From Candidatus Peregrinibacteria bacterium (GTDB lineage: Bacteria > Patescibacteriota > Gracilibacteria > UBA1369), in contig PLYH01000001.1 of assembly GCA_003153355.1 (NCBI GenBank), forward strand, positions 38,565 through 102,564: DNA of 64,000 nucleotides, written 5' to 3'. The translations under genes were made by a program, and so were the position numbers. Under the pieces are notes generated by a model that was not told the DNA's origin, searched no databases, and saw only the letters and a list, made by a program, of their open reading frames with translations. Numbering within the stretch: position 1 is the first letter of the stretch; each line of letters begins with the position of its first letter. Shown here piece by piece: positions 52,101-61,038 of the stretch.

Positions 52101-53570
52101 TTAAAGTGCCGGCTTCATCGTATGCCAATCCGTTGCCTGTTCATAGGCGGCAGCGACTTTCAAAATTTTATCTTCACTGAACTGCGGACCGATGATCTGC
52201 AAACCGACCGGTAATTTTTTATCGGCCTTGTTGATAAAACCGCACGGCAGACTGATCGCCGGAACTCCGGCACAATTCACCGGAATCGTAAATACGTCGG
52301 CCAGATACATTGCCAAAGGATCGTCTTTCTTTTCACCGATCGTAAAAGCCGGGAAAGGTGAAACCGGCGTCATGATGACGTCGACGTTTTTGAATGCATC
52401 ATCAAAATCTTTACGGATGAGCGTACGCACTTTTTGCGCGCGCACATAGTACGCATCGTAGTAACCGGCGGAAAGCACATACGTGCCGATCATGATGCGG
52501 CGTTTGATTTCATCACCGAAACCTTCATTGCGCGCCTGATAATAATAATCGATCATATCTTTAACAGGGGCTTTTGGTTTTGCACCAAAACGGATGCCGT
52601 CAAAACGGGCCAGGTTCGCCGAAAGTTCGGCTGGCATAGCAATATAATAAACTGCAACGGCATAAGAAGTATAAGGAAGGCTGATTTCACTGACCGTCGC
52701 TCCCATTTTTTCGTACTCTTTCAACGCAGTCCGGATAATATTTTCAACTTCCGGATCAAGACCTGCTCCGAAATACTCCTTGGGAACTCCTATTTTAAGG
52801 CCTTTCACGGACTGTCCCAGCGCTTTTGAATAATCGGGAACCTCAACCGCAGGAGTGGTGGCGTCACGGACATCTTTGCCCGCGATATATTGCAGAACCG
52901 TAGCAACATCCTGAACGGTTTTCCCAAACGGACCGATCGAATCCCAGGAAGAAGCCATGGCCGTAACACCGCTGCGGGAAACTCTTCCATACGTAACTTT
53001 CAATCCTACGACTCCGCACAATGACGCGGGCTGACGGATGGACCCGCCCGTATCCGTCCCCAAAGCATAAAAACTCATATCAGCCGCTACTGCAGCAGCG
53101 GACCCGCCCGATGAACCTCCCGCGACGCGCGTAGGATCCCATGGATTTTTTGTAGGACCGAAACAGGAATGCTCCGTAGAACCTCCTGAAGCAAACTCAT
53201 CCATATTCTGTTTCCCCGCAAGAACAAAACCCGCTTCTTTCAGCTTCGTGACGACGGTAGCGTCATAAGGCGGCACAAAATTTTTCAAAAAAGGCGAAGC
53301 GCACGTCGTGCGTACACCTTGAGTATTAAAAATATCCTTAATTCCGACGGGCACGCCGGTCAAAGGCGTAACGTTCTTTCCCGAAGCTAATCGTTCATCA
53401 GCTTCGGCAGCCATTTTTAAGGCTCCTTCATCGTCAACGGTCACATAAACGTTCAAACCATCGTTCACTTTTTTAATACGTTCGAGAAGATCTTTCGTCA
53501 GTTCAACCGAAGAAAATTTCTTATTCTTAAGACCTTCAGTGGCTTCGGCGAGTGTTAAAGTATGCAGCAT
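52101..53570 (-). CDS. gatA: Aspartyl/glutamyl-tRNA amidotransferase subunit A
   Basis: GatA releases ammonia from glutamine for conversion of Glu-tRNA-Gln or Asp-tRNA-Asn. The 489-residue amidase has the Ser-cisSer-Lys triad: Lys in GVPVGIKDIF, and the serines in GGSSGGSAAAVAA and TDTGGSIRQPAS. The ATG at 53570 (MLHTLTLAEA) fits the family, starting 5 nt after gatC; the longer ORF start overlaps gatC. GatB is not in the window. Confidence 0.96.
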   Translation of the reverse strand: MLHTLTLAEATEGLKNKKFSSVELTKDLLERIKKVNDGLNVYVTVDDEGALKMAAEADERLASGKNVTPLTGVPVGIKDIFNTQGVRTTCASPFLKNFVPPYDATVVTKLKEAGFVLAGKQNMDEFASGGSTEHSCFGPTKNPWDPTRVAGGSSGGSAAAVAADMSFYALGTDTGGSIRQPASLCGVVGLKVTYGRVSRSGVTAMASSWDSIGPFGKTVQDVATVLQYIAGKDVRDATTPAVEVPDYSKALGQSVKGLKIGVPKEYFGAGLDPEVENIIRTALKEYEKMGATVSEISLPYTSYAVAVYYIAMPAELSANLARFDGIRFGAKPKAPVKDMIDYYYQARNEGFGDEIKRRIMIGTYVLSAGYYDAYYVRAQKVRTLIRKDFDDAFKNVDVIMTPVSPFPAFTIGEKKDDPLAMYLADVFTIPVNCAGVPAISLPCGFINKADKKLPVGLQIIGPQFSEDKILKVAAAYEQATDWHTMKPAL

Positions 53571-53575
53571 AAAAA

Positions 53576-53866
53576 TTACATCGAAATAACGGATTTCACC
53601 TGGATCTGATCGTTCTGGACGGGAAGCTCGGTGCACTTTAAAAGATCTTCGCGGTTTGAAAAACGCGATACAACATCTTCACGCATCACATTTTCAAGGC
53701 CGGTGACCTGCGAAGTCGGTTCAACATTCTTCACATCAACTTCATTCAGTTTTTCAACGTACTCCATAATGCTGCTGAGCTGTTTGGCGAACTTGTCGAC
53801 ATCGTTGTCCTGAAGCCCCAAACGCGCCAGTTTGGCAATATGTTTAACCTGTTCCGGAGTAATCAT
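53576..53866 (-). CDS. gatC: Aspartyl/glutamyl-tRNA amidotransferase subunit C
   Basis: GatC stabilises the GatAB complex. The 96-residue protein starts MITPEQVKHIAKLARLGL and has the family segment LSSIMEYVEKLNEVD and the C-terminal LREDVVS-like region. The longer ORF adds nonhomologous residues upstream of the promoter. gatC and gatA are an operon with a 5-nt gap. Confidence 0.94.
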   Translation of the reverse strand: MITPEQVKHIAKLARLGLQDNDVDKFAKQLSSIMEYVEKLNEVDVKNVEPTSQVTGLENVMREDVVSRFSNREDLLKCTELPVQNDQIQVKSVISM

Positions 53867-53888
53867 AAAAATAGTGAAGAACAGCCAG

Positions 53889-53917
53889 AGTATAAACGTG
53901 CTCGGCGAGTTGTGCAA
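53889..53917 (-). promoter_or_regulatory. Promoter of gatCA
   Basis: On the minus strand TTGCAC, a 17-nt spacer and TATACT precede gatC by 22 nt. The -35 overlaps the -35 of the divergent promoter at 53910, so the two may compete. Confidence 0.6.
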
Positions 53918-53937
53918 ACCCGGCACGGTGCTATAAT
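53910..53937 (+). promoter_or_regulatory. Promoter of the 53963 gene, overlapping the gatCA promoter
   Basis: TTGTGC, a 16-nt spacer and TATAAT with extended TGC (TGCTATAAT) lie 25 nt before the ATG at 53963. The two -35 elements on opposite strands share six bases. Confidence 0.6.
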
Positions 53938-53962
53938 ACAACAAGCACTTTCTAAAAAACCC

Positions 53963-54283
53963 ATGGCAGGAAAAACCTCGGAAAACATTAAAAAAGTATC
54001 GCTGGTGCTCTTCATTATTCTGGGCCTGGTTCATATTTTGACGGGCTTCATGATGACGAGCGGCATCGGACTTCCATACACGTTCATCGTGAACCATATT
54101 ATGGATATCCCTTTTGCGATGATCGCCCTTATTTACGGCCTTTCAAGCATCAAAGCCGGTTTTTCCGGCACGAAAACCGCGGGCAATAAAATCATCAACA
54201 TTCTTTTCATTGTACTTGCCCTTCTCATTTTCGCGGGACTCGTCTATATTAATGTCTTCGTTCCCGACAAAATAACCATGTAA
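53963..54283 (+). CDS. Hypothetical membrane protein with three helices
   Basis: The 106-residue protein has three hydrophobic helices (about 11-33, 45-65 and 78-101). The ATG at 53963 (MAGKTSENIKK) is preferred because the ORF start at 53840 lies upstream of the promoter and inside gatC. No family is recognised. The FAD-synthetase-like gene begins 4 nt after its stop. Confidence 0.65.
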   Translation: MAGKTSENIKKVSLVLFIILGLVHILTGFMMTSGIGLPYTFIVNHIMDIPFAMIALIYGLSSIKAGFSGTKTAGNKIINILFIVLALLIFAGLVYINVFVPDKITM

Positions 54284-54287
54284 TCTT

Positions 54288-54818
54288 ATGCAGAAACCTG
54301 AAAACCTTAAAGTTGTAATGGCATTTGGAACTTTTGACCTCTTCCATGCCGGCCACGAGAACTACCTGAAACAAGCCAAAGAGCTTGGCGACTATCTGAT
54401 CGTAGTCATCGCGCGCGATGAGACCGTCAGAAAAATCAAAGGAGAAGCCTCTGTCCACAATGAAAACGAACGCTTCAAAAACGTCAAAGCATCGGGCATC
54501 GCTGAAAAAGTGATCCTTGGTTACAAAGGAGACAAATATAAAGTTCTCAAAAAATTCCGTCCGAATGTGATTGCCCTGGGTTATGACCAGTTTGTTTTTA
54601 CCCAGCGGCTGGATAAAACGCTCATCGATATGAAACTGAATGCCGACGTCGTGCGCCTTCAGCCTTATTTCCCTCAAATCTACAAATCCTCGCTTCTTAA
54701 AAAAAATCTGCCAGAAGAAAACGGTTCGGAACTAAACCGAGATGCCGTTTTAAGCGAAAACGACCAGGAGCTTAACAGCATCAAAAATTTTGAACCGAAA
54801 AGCAAAGCGCTTCTCTAA
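54288..54818 (+). CDS. FAD synthetase-like nucleotidyltransferase (archaeal RibL type)
   Basis: The 176-residue protein is a cytidylyltransferase-fold enzyme with GTFDLFHAGHENYL (HxGH motif), VIARDETVRKIKG and NVIALGYDQ. These fit the archaeal FAD synthetase RibL family better than glycerol-3-phosphate cytidylyltransferase. It would convert FMN and ATP to FAD. The N-terminal 130 residues are the enzyme; about 45 acidic residues follow. A stand-alone riboflavin kinase occurs at 32871, so the pair may replace bifunctional RibF. Related enzymes transfer other nucleotides, so the substrate is not proven. Confidence 0.8.
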   Translation: MQKPENLKVVMAFGTFDLFHAGHENYLKQAKELGDYLIVVIARDETVRKIKGEASVHNENERFKNVKASGIAEKVILGYKGDKYKVLKKFRPNVIALGYDQFVFTQRLDKTLIDMKLNADVVRLQPYFPQIYKSSLLKKNLPEENGSELNRDAVLSENDQELNSIKNFEPKSKALL

Positions 54819-54823
54819 AAATC

Positions 54824-55789
54824 ATGGCTCAAACAAAACTCACACCTTCGGATTTTAACAGCAATATTTTCGTTGCCTTTTCGCGGAGCCTGCAGCTGGG
54901 CCTGACGAACTTCTGGCGCAACAAATTTCTTTCCATGGCCACCATCGGGGTGATCGCCGTGATTCTTTTTATTTTCAATGCGATTCTGGCAGTCCATTTT
55001 ATCGGAAATCAGGCACTCCAGGCTTTAAGTGAAAGAGTGGACATCATTATTTACCTGCGTGATGACATTCAGCCTACCGAAGCTCAAAATCTCGCCCAGC
55101 AGCTGCAGAATATTCCAGGGGTAAAAACCGTCCAATACACTTCCAAAGAACAGGCGCTGGATATCGTGGCCCAGACCCATCCTCAGACCGCGGATTTTTT
55201 AAGAAAATTCAACCTGACCAATCCCCTGCCGCCAAGCATCAGTATCATCACCCAGCGGCCGGAAGATTATCAGACCGTGGAAAATTTCCTGGAACAGCCG
55301 CAGTATAAATCGCTCATGCAAAATTACGTGGCCGCCGGCGGAACGAACGAAAATATTATTCTTTCCAATGTCGCCAAAAACCTTTTGAACCTGAGCCAGT
55401 TCGTCCGCCAGGTTATTTTCTGGCTGGTCCTGGTTTTTGTTCTGGGAGGAACGCTGGTCATCGTGAACGCGATCCAGCTGACGATTTATACCCGCCGTCA
55501 GGAAATCACCATCATGCGCCTGGTGGGCGCGACTCCGACGTTTATCCGCATGCCTTTTATTTTTGAAGGCGTCCTTTACGGCGTGAGCGCCGTTCTTATA
55601 AGTTTTCTCTTCTTGTTTTTCCTGGGCAAAACCATTCAAATCGACGCATCAACGATGTGGAGCTACTACAACAGCCTGCAGCTCGGCCAGGTTTTCTTGG
55701 CGGAACTGACGATGACTGTTATCCTGGGAATTATAAGCAGTTTTGCCGCAGTGGAACAGCATATCCACGGCAAGATCACAACGTCCTAA
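54824..55789 (+). CDS. ftsX: Cell division protein FtsX
   Basis: FtsX is the membrane half of the FtsEX complex that activates peptidoglycan hydrolases at the septum. The 321-residue protein has one helix after a short N-terminal part, an outer domain (about 60-195) with VDIIIYLRDDIQPTEAQ and TSKEQALDI, then three helices with the family motif TRRQEITIMRLVGAT. FtsE is not adjacent. It begins 5 nt after the previous gene and precedes recO. Confidence 0.93.
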   Translation: MAQTKLTPSDFNSNIFVAFSRSLQLGLTNFWRNKFLSMATIGVIAVILFIFNAILAVHFIGNQALQALSERVDIIIYLRDDIQPTEAQNLAQQLQNIPGVKTVQYTSKEQALDIVAQTHPQTADFLRKFNLTNPLPPSISIITQRPEDYQTVENFLEQPQYKSLMQNYVAAGGTNENIILSNVAKNLLNLSQFVRQVIFWLVLVFVLGGTLVIVNAIQLTIYTRRQEITIMRLVGATPTFIRMPFIFEGVLYGVSAVLISFLFLFFLGKTIQIDASTMWSYYNSLQLGQVFLAELTMTVILGIISSFAAVEQHIHGKITTS

Positions 55790-55807
55790 TCTTTCTGAAA
55801 GCTTTCA

Positions 55808-56599
55808 ATGGGTGAGCAAAGAAACATCCACACGCAAGGCATCATTCTGAAAAAACATCCTTTCGGTGAAAACGATTTTTCTGTGACGATCTATTCTCCG
55901 GATCTTGGAAAAATCCAGGCGACCGCCAAAGGTGCGCGCAAAATGACCAGTTCAGCGGCAGGATATCTAGAAACATTGAACATCTGCAATTTCCAACTCT
56001 ACAAAAGTTCGGTGCGCTATACCATTGTCCAATGCCAGATTCAGGAAAAATTTAAAACGATCGGAGAAGATCTGGACCGCGCCATGATGGCCGGCATGAT
56101 CGTGGAAATTTTCAATAAAAGCACCATCAGCAGCGAACATTGCTCGGAGCTTTTTCATCTTTTAAGACAAAGTCTCCGCAAAATCGGCAAGACCAGCCAG
56201 CACTTTCTTACGGTTGAAAGTTTCAAACTGAATCTTTTACGCCAGATCGGCGTTCTTCCCGATCTGGAAAACTGCGCCTCATGCCATGAACGATGGAACA
56301 CCGGACATATTATCTGGCTGGAAAAAAGCGGTTACCTGCGCTGTGAGAACTGCCTTTATGAACACGCCGTCTCGGAACAAAACGGCCACTCGCGGAATAC
56401 CAAAAACGCCAAACACATCGAATTCAACATCATCAAACTCATCAACTATCTCATCCGTCCGCTCAGCGAACAAACCAAGACCATCGCTTTTAATCCCGAA
56501 CAAAAAGAGCAGCTTCAATACCTGACGCGCTTTTTCCTGGAACACTTTTTGGACCGTGAAATTGTGAGCGAAAAAATGATGATGGACATCTCAGGATAA
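55808..56599 (+). CDS. recO: DNA repair protein RecO
   Basis: RecO works with RecR to load RecA onto single-stranded DNA. The 263-residue protein has the N-terminal OB fold (TQGIILKKHPFGENDFSVTIY, GKIQATAKGARK) and a helical part with a four-Cys zinc site (CASC, CENC). It is downstream of ftsX. Its last 9 nt overlap the 3' end of the convergent rel gene. Confidence 0.92.
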   Translation: MGEQRNIHTQGIILKKHPFGENDFSVTIYSPDLGKIQATAKGARKMTSSAAGYLETLNICNFQLYKSSVRYTIVQCQIQEKFKTIGEDLDRAMMAGMIVEIFNKSTISSEHCSELFHLLRQSLRKIGKTSQHFLTVESFKLNLLRQIGVLPDLENCASCHERWNTGHIIWLEKSGYLRCENCLYEHAVSEQNGHSRNTKNAKHIEFNIIKLINYLIRPLSEQTKTIAFNPEQKEQLQYLTRFFLEHFLDREIVSEKMMMDISG

Positions 56600-58870
56600 T
56601 CCCGAAAGACCAGAGTCATTTTTTTCGTCTTCGATTTTATTCACTTCAAGCACATTGCGGACCTGACGCAAACGTTTAAGGATTTTCTGATATTGCTCTT
56701 CATTCAAGACCTCAAGCACCATGTGACGGTGGATCAGGTTGTCGCGGCGTTCTTTCAGCGAAAAATCGATGATATTCACGTTAAAGCTTGCGATGCTCGA
56801 AGCAATATCGCGGATCAAACCCACGCGGTCAATGGCCTTTAAATCAACGGTAACTGGCATAAGTCTTTGGCGGTGAATCTGGTAACCCCAGCTCGCTTCA
56901 AGAGTTCGGGCAGGATCACCTTTGCTTAAAAATTTACAACTCTGAAGATGTATACGAATGGCATTGCCGCGCGTTACATATGCGACAATCGGTTCGCCAG
57001 ATTTTGGCTTGCAGCAGGACGAAAGTTTATAAGGAACTTTGGCGTCGCCTGCAATAAAAATTTCATCGGTTTTTTGTTCAGAAACAAAACTGCTCTTTTT
57101 AACAACATCTGATTCATCGGATCCGGATTTCTTTTTTGAAGAGCGTTCAGTGGTGGCAAAAATCTTTTTAAAAACCATCGGAACGTTCACGGCACCGTTG
57201 CCGATATCTTCAACCAAAGACCGGCGCTCTTTCAAAGAAAGTTTTTGATTGCCGTAGGCGCGGAAAAGCGAAAGGTTATCATCAAGCTGCGGCCGGCCCA
57301 TACTCGTCAGATATTTATTCACAAGATCTCTTCCTTCCTGGTAACTTTGTTGCGGATCAAGACCTTTAAAATAACTTTTGATCTTGGCCCGGGCTTGAGA
57401 TGATTTCACGAAAGAAAGCCAATGAGGTTTGGGATCAGGCTCGTTCCTGGTCAAAATTTCCACATGATCGCCGTTCTTAAGCTGGTAATCCAAAGGAACG
57501 ATCGAACCGTTCACTTTCGCGCCCTGGCAGCGGTGGCCCATATCCGTGTGAACCGCATAAGCAAAATCCACGGGCGTTGAACCTTTGGGAAGATCTTTGA
57601 CGTCTCCGTCCGGCGTAAACACAAACAGATGATCCTGGAACATATCCAATTTCATTTTGCTGGCGACATCCTTGCCATGCGAAAGTTCACGTTGCAGGCT
57701 CACCAGTCCGTCCAGCCATTCCTGGTAGCGTTTATTTTTCATTTCCAGGAGTTCGGCCGTACTGGCATGCTTGGCGTCAATACGGGAAGAATTTCCACGG
57801 GTGTCTTCATACAGCCAGTGCGATGCGAATCCGAACTCCGCCTGCTGGTGCATGGCGTCGGAACGGATCTGAATCTCAAAAGGCTGGCTGAAATTATGTT
57901 CGGCGTCGCCGATGAGCGTGGTGTGAATGCTGCGGTAGCCGTTCGGTTTAGGAACCGCAATATAATCTTTAAAACGGTCGGAAAGCGGAGTCCAGTGGCT
58001 GTGAATCAAACCAAGAAGCGTATAAAGCCGCTCGGTATTTTCAAGGCCGCTTTTATGATAACGGGTCGGAAGAATAATGCGGAAAGCGAAAATGTCGTAA
58101 ATCTCATTCAAAGAAGCCTTACTCTTCTTTTTCATTTTACGGTAAATGCTATAAAGATTTTTTAAGCGTCCTTCCACCCGTCCGCGAATTTTTTGTTCTT
58201 CCAGGAAAGAGCTCAGTTCTTTTTTCACTTTATCTAAAAATTTCTCCTGCTTGCGGATGTATTCATCAAGCTGCGCCTGAAGATCTTCGTATTTATCGGG
58301 ATATAAATATTTGAACGCCAGATCTTCCAGCCGGCACTTGGCGCTGTAAATACCCAGACGGGAAGCAATCGGAGCATAAACGTCGAGCATTTCGCGGGCC
58401 ACCTCTTTACGGCGGGCTTGTGGGACAAAATTCAACGATTCAAGGTCATGAAGCAAATCCGCCAACCGGATGAGCACAAGCCGCAAATCTTTGGCTAAAG
58501 ACAAAAGCATTCTCCGGAAAGCTTCAAGATCACTTTTGCCTCCCTTTAAGTGAATACTCTGAAGTTTTTCCATACCCGCGATCAGTGAAGCGACATCATC
58601 GCCGAATTGTAAACTGATCTCTTTGGGATTGTAGGTATCGGTTTTGCAGACATCGTGCATCAAAGCCGCCAGAACGCTGTTTTCGTCAGGTTTGAAGGCT
58701 AAAAGATTATCCGTCACGATGAGCGCGTGAATAAGGGCCGGATCGCCCGAAAGACGGTAGACTCCGCGTAAATGCTGCTTCGCATATTCAAAACCGCGCT
58801 GGAGGCGCGCAACATCGGCATCAGGCTTATAAGCCTGCATTTTCTCGATGAGCTGATCAATCGTGATCAT
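56591..58870 (-). CDS. rel: RelA/SpoT homologue with degraded hydrolase motif
   Basis: This 759-residue protein makes the alarmone (p)ppGpp. It has an HD domain (about 1-190), a synthetase domain (EIYDIFAFRII, DRFKDYIAVPKPNGYRSIHT, EIQIRSDAMHQQAEFG), a TGS domain (FTPDGDVKDLPKGSTPVDFA), a Cys/His zinc region and a C-terminal ACT domain. The RFKD motif matches bifunctional Rel. In the HD domain, HDxxED reads HDVCKT and the later LADRLHN reads LADLLHD, so acidic and Asn residues needed for hydrolysis are missing. It is one of the few genes here with a good Shine-Dalgarno sequence (GAGGA, 6 nt from ATG). Confidence 0.94.
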   Translation of the reverse strand: MITIDQLIEKMQAYKPDADVARLQRGFEYAKQHLRGVYRLSGDPALIHALIVTDNLLAFKPDENSVLAALMHDVCKTDTYNPKEISLQFGDDVASLIAGMEKLQSIHLKGGKSDLEAFRRMLLSLAKDLRLVLIRLADLLHDLESLNFVPQARRKEVAREMLDVYAPIASRLGIYSAKCRLEDLAFKYLYPDKYEDLQAQLDEYIRKQEKFLDKVKKELSSFLEEQKIRGRVEGRLKNLYSIYRKMKKKSKASLNEIYDIFAFRIILPTRYHKSGLENTERLYTLLGLIHSHWTPLSDRFKDYIAVPKPNGYRSIHTTLIGDAEHNFSQPFEIQIRSDAMHQQAEFGFASHWLYEDTRGNSSRIDAKHASTAELLEMKNKRYQEWLDGLVSLQRELSHGKDVASKMKLDMFQDHLFVFTPDGDVKDLPKGSTPVDFAYAVHTDMGHRCQGAKVNGSIVPLDYQLKNGDHVEILTRNEPDPKPHWLSFVKSSQARAKIKSYFKGLDPQQSYQEGRDLVNKYLTSMGRPQLDDNLSLFRAYGNQKLSLKERRSLVEDIGNGAVNVPMVFKKIFATTERSSKKKSGSDESDVVKKSSFVSEQKTDEIFIAGDAKVPYKLSSCCKPKSGEPIVAYVTRGNAIRIHLQSCKFLSKGDPARTLEASWGYQIHRQRLMPVTVDLKAIDRVGLIRDIASSIASFNVNIIDFSLKERRDNLIHRHMVLEVLNEEQYQKILKRLRQVRNVLEVNKIEDEKNDSGLSGLS

Positions 58871-58892
58871 AAAAATTCCTCAGGGATGAGTG

Positions 58893-58921
58893 ATTCTATC
58901 ATTCCCTGCCGAATTTGGCAA
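58893..58921 (-). promoter_or_regulatory. Promoter of rel
   Basis: On the minus strand TTGCCA, a 17-nt spacer and TAGAAT lie 22 nt before the ATG. GAGGA between them and the start is a good ribosome binding site, unusual for this window. Confidence 0.65.
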
Positions 58922-58965
58922 CTTTTTCTTAAGCTGATCAGCTTTTAACCGTTTTACCCCAAATT

Positions 58966-60912
58966 TTACTGTGGCTGGAGAATAATATTCAAATTGGCGC
59001 CTGGAATGTTGACCACATGAATTCCCTGAACCAGAGCCGCATGGTTTTGCTGAACGGACGTAAGACGGATCGCAACGTTCTGCATCGCCGAGGTAAAATA
59101 CGTTAGCAAATTCTGGAGAGCATCAATGCGGGCTTTAATGGCAACCTGTTTCTGAGCAGAATCAACATAACTCTTCAGCAGAAAATCGGCTTTCTGCCCC
59201 GCCAGCCCTTTGAGTGCAGTGAAAAAGTCACTTTGAAACTGTGTGGTATCCGGACTTAAACTGTCGTAAGAAACTTTCGCGTCATCAATTTCAGTATTGA
59301 TCTTGGCAACATCGGCAGTACTTTTATCAGTAATAGTTTTCAGCTCGGTAACATAGTTATCCAAAGCTTGTTCGCGCTGAGTGGTTTGATTAAGCATCGC
59401 ATAAACGTCAACGTCGTAAGAACTCACCAGCTGGCGTAAATCATTCACAAAACCGATGAATTCATCGGTTTGAGCCACCAGATCGGCTCCGGTTCCGTAA
59501 TAATATGAAGCAGTGATGCCAGTTTCACCCTGAACCTGCGGTTCACCGAGGGTGCCGAAATAATAAGAATTCGTAATCTGGTCACCCAAAAGATCGTGAG
59601 AACTTCCTCGGTTATCTCCAAAAATATACGCCGTGGTAATCCCCCATTCATTTAAAAGTTCATTATCAAGCTGGGCCTGAACAGGCGCCGGCGTCTTGAA
59701 AAATCCAGCGACATAATCGTAAATTTTTCCGTGAATATTAAAAAGATAACCCGTATAAAGAAGGCCGCCGATAACGACAAAAACGATAAAAATTCCCAGT
59801 TTTTTAACATTAAATTTTAAACGGAAATTGTGGAAAGCCGCGCCGATGGATTTAAGTACTCCTGCAGAAAAAGCGCCTGCGCTTTGCAGAAAAGATTTCC
59901 GAGTATTGAGCCCTTCCGATTCTGAAAGATTTTCTTTGGAAGCTTCATGCTGCTCTTGAGTCTTTTGAACATCTTCTTCAAGAGGTTTGCGGGGCTGGCG
60001 GATAGGTTCGATCTCTTCTGGTTCTTCATGAACCATTTGGCCTTCTTCGAATTTTTCAGGTGGAAAAATTGAAGGAACTTCTCCTGGAATCACTTCATCG
60101 TGCAGTGGATTCACCTCATGAACTTCGCGCATGTCCACATGCGGACGCGCCTCTTCGTGCTGATCGCGAATAATAATATCTTCATCCTGCTGATTTTGAC
60201 GAAACTCCTGTGCTTGCTCATGCTGTTCTTCAGGCTGATTCTCTTGTTGTGAGGGCTGCTCCGGTTCCGGTTCAGGGGAAGGCGGACTTGGCTGAGGTTC
60301 AACTGGTTCAGGTACAGCCGGCTCAATGAGCGGACCTGTAAAGCTATGCGTTTGATGAGTCATCGGGTGATCTTCTTGCTGCTCAGGTTCAAGAACCGAT
60401 TCTTCCGGCGGCTGCTGATTTTCCTCATGAACGATTTCAGATTCGGGAAGCTCACGTTCAGGTTCAGCCTGAGGAACAATGTCTTTGGATCTTGAAGTAT
60501 GTTCTTCAGAACGCTGGGCACCCAAATGTTCTTCCGAAACATTCTCTTTCGGAGCTGGACGCGGTTTTCGCTTTCTTGGAGCTTTTTTGGGTCCGGCAGG
60601 CAACTCTGTTTTTTTCTGCTCGGGACGAACCTCCAATTTTTGCTGAGGCTGAACTTCCGGCTGCTTTTGCGGTTCCGGTTTAGGTTCAGAAGGAGCCGCT
60701 GCATCGGATTTAGGAAGATCGCCCTGCTGTTGCAAAGTTTCACGTTCCAAGCGTTTCAGTTCCGCCTTCTTGCGGCGGCGGCGGCGGCGGCGCTCCCGCT
60801 CTTTGGCTGCCCGGTCGAGCTTTTTCTGGTCAACAACATCCGATTTGACCTCATTTGACGGGTCAATCGGTTGCTGATTTCCCTGATTTTGAGATGCATC
60901 TCCGTCAGCCAT
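58966..60912 (-). CDS. Hypothetical protein: Arg-rich head, Pro/Glu/Gln linker, one TM, coiled coil
   Basis: The 648-residue protein is not recognised. An N-terminal basic patch with seven or more consecutive Arg (about 38-60) leads to a 300-residue Pro/Glu/Gln-rich disordered region, a membrane helix (about 373-395, GIFIVFVVIGGLLYTGYLF) and a C-terminal outer domain with coiled-coil and beta segments. Inside to outside topology would put the basic head in the cytoplasm where it could bind nucleic acid or acidic lipids. The layout recalls envelope-spanning structural proteins, but no family match is evident. Two short Tyr/Gly repeats (AYIFGDN, SYYFGTL, SYYYGTG) lie just after the membrane helix. 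Confidence 0.65.
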   Translation of the reverse strand: MADGDASQNQGNQQPIDPSNEVKSDVVDQKKLDRAAKERERRRRRRRKKAELKRLERETLQQQGDLPKSDAAAPSEPKPEPQKQPEVQPQQKLEVRPEQKKTELPAGPKKAPRKRKPRPAPKENVSEEHLGAQRSEEHTSRSKDIVPQAEPERELPESEIVHEENQQPPEESVLEPEQQEDHPMTHQTHSFTGPLIEPAVPEPVEPQPSPPSPEPEPEQPSQQENQPEEQHEQAQEFRQNQQDEDIIIRDQHEEARPHVDMREVHEVNPLHDEVIPGEVPSIFPPEKFEEGQMVHEEPEEIEPIRQPRKPLEEDVQKTQEQHEASKENLSESEGLNTRKSFLQSAGAFSAGVLKSIGAAFHNFRLKFNVKKLGIFIVFVVIGGLLYTGYLFNIHGKIYDYVAGFFKTPAPVQAQLDNELLNEWGITTAYIFGDNRGSSHDLLGDQITNSYYFGTLGEPQVQGETGITASYYYGTGADLVAQTDEFIGFVNDLRQLVSSYDVDVYAMLNQTTQREQALDNYVTELKTITDKSTADVAKINTEIDDAKVSYDSLSPDTTQFQSDFFTALKGLAGQKADFLLKSYVDSAQKQVAIKARIDALQNLLTYFTSAMQNVAIRLTSVQQNHAALVQGIHVVNIPGANLNIILQPQ

Positions 60913-60936
60913 AGCAAAAATCCATAGAATCCTTAT

Positions 60937-60945
60937 ATTTTAGCA
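60937..60945 (-). promoter_or_regulatory. Extended -10 for the 60912 gene
   Basis: On the minus strand TGCTAAAAT lies 24 nt before the ATG. The surrounding GTGCTAAAATATAAG matches 15219-15233 exactly. Confidence 0.6.
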
Positions 60946-60948
60946 CAA

Positions 60949-60974
60949 AAAGCCCCGTTTGAAAACGGGGCTTT
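60949..60974. terminator. Bidirectional-type terminator downstream of the 61039 gene
   Basis: AAAGCCCCGTTT / AAACGGGGCTTT forms a 12-bp stem with a very short loop. On the minus strand it is followed by TTTTTG, so it terminates the DUF4328 unit just before the 60912 promoter. Confidence 0.85.
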
Positions 60975-61038
60975 GACCCTATTTAACTATAATTTTTAAT
61001 TATTTTTTAAATATTTTAGATATCTAAAAAGACTTTAC

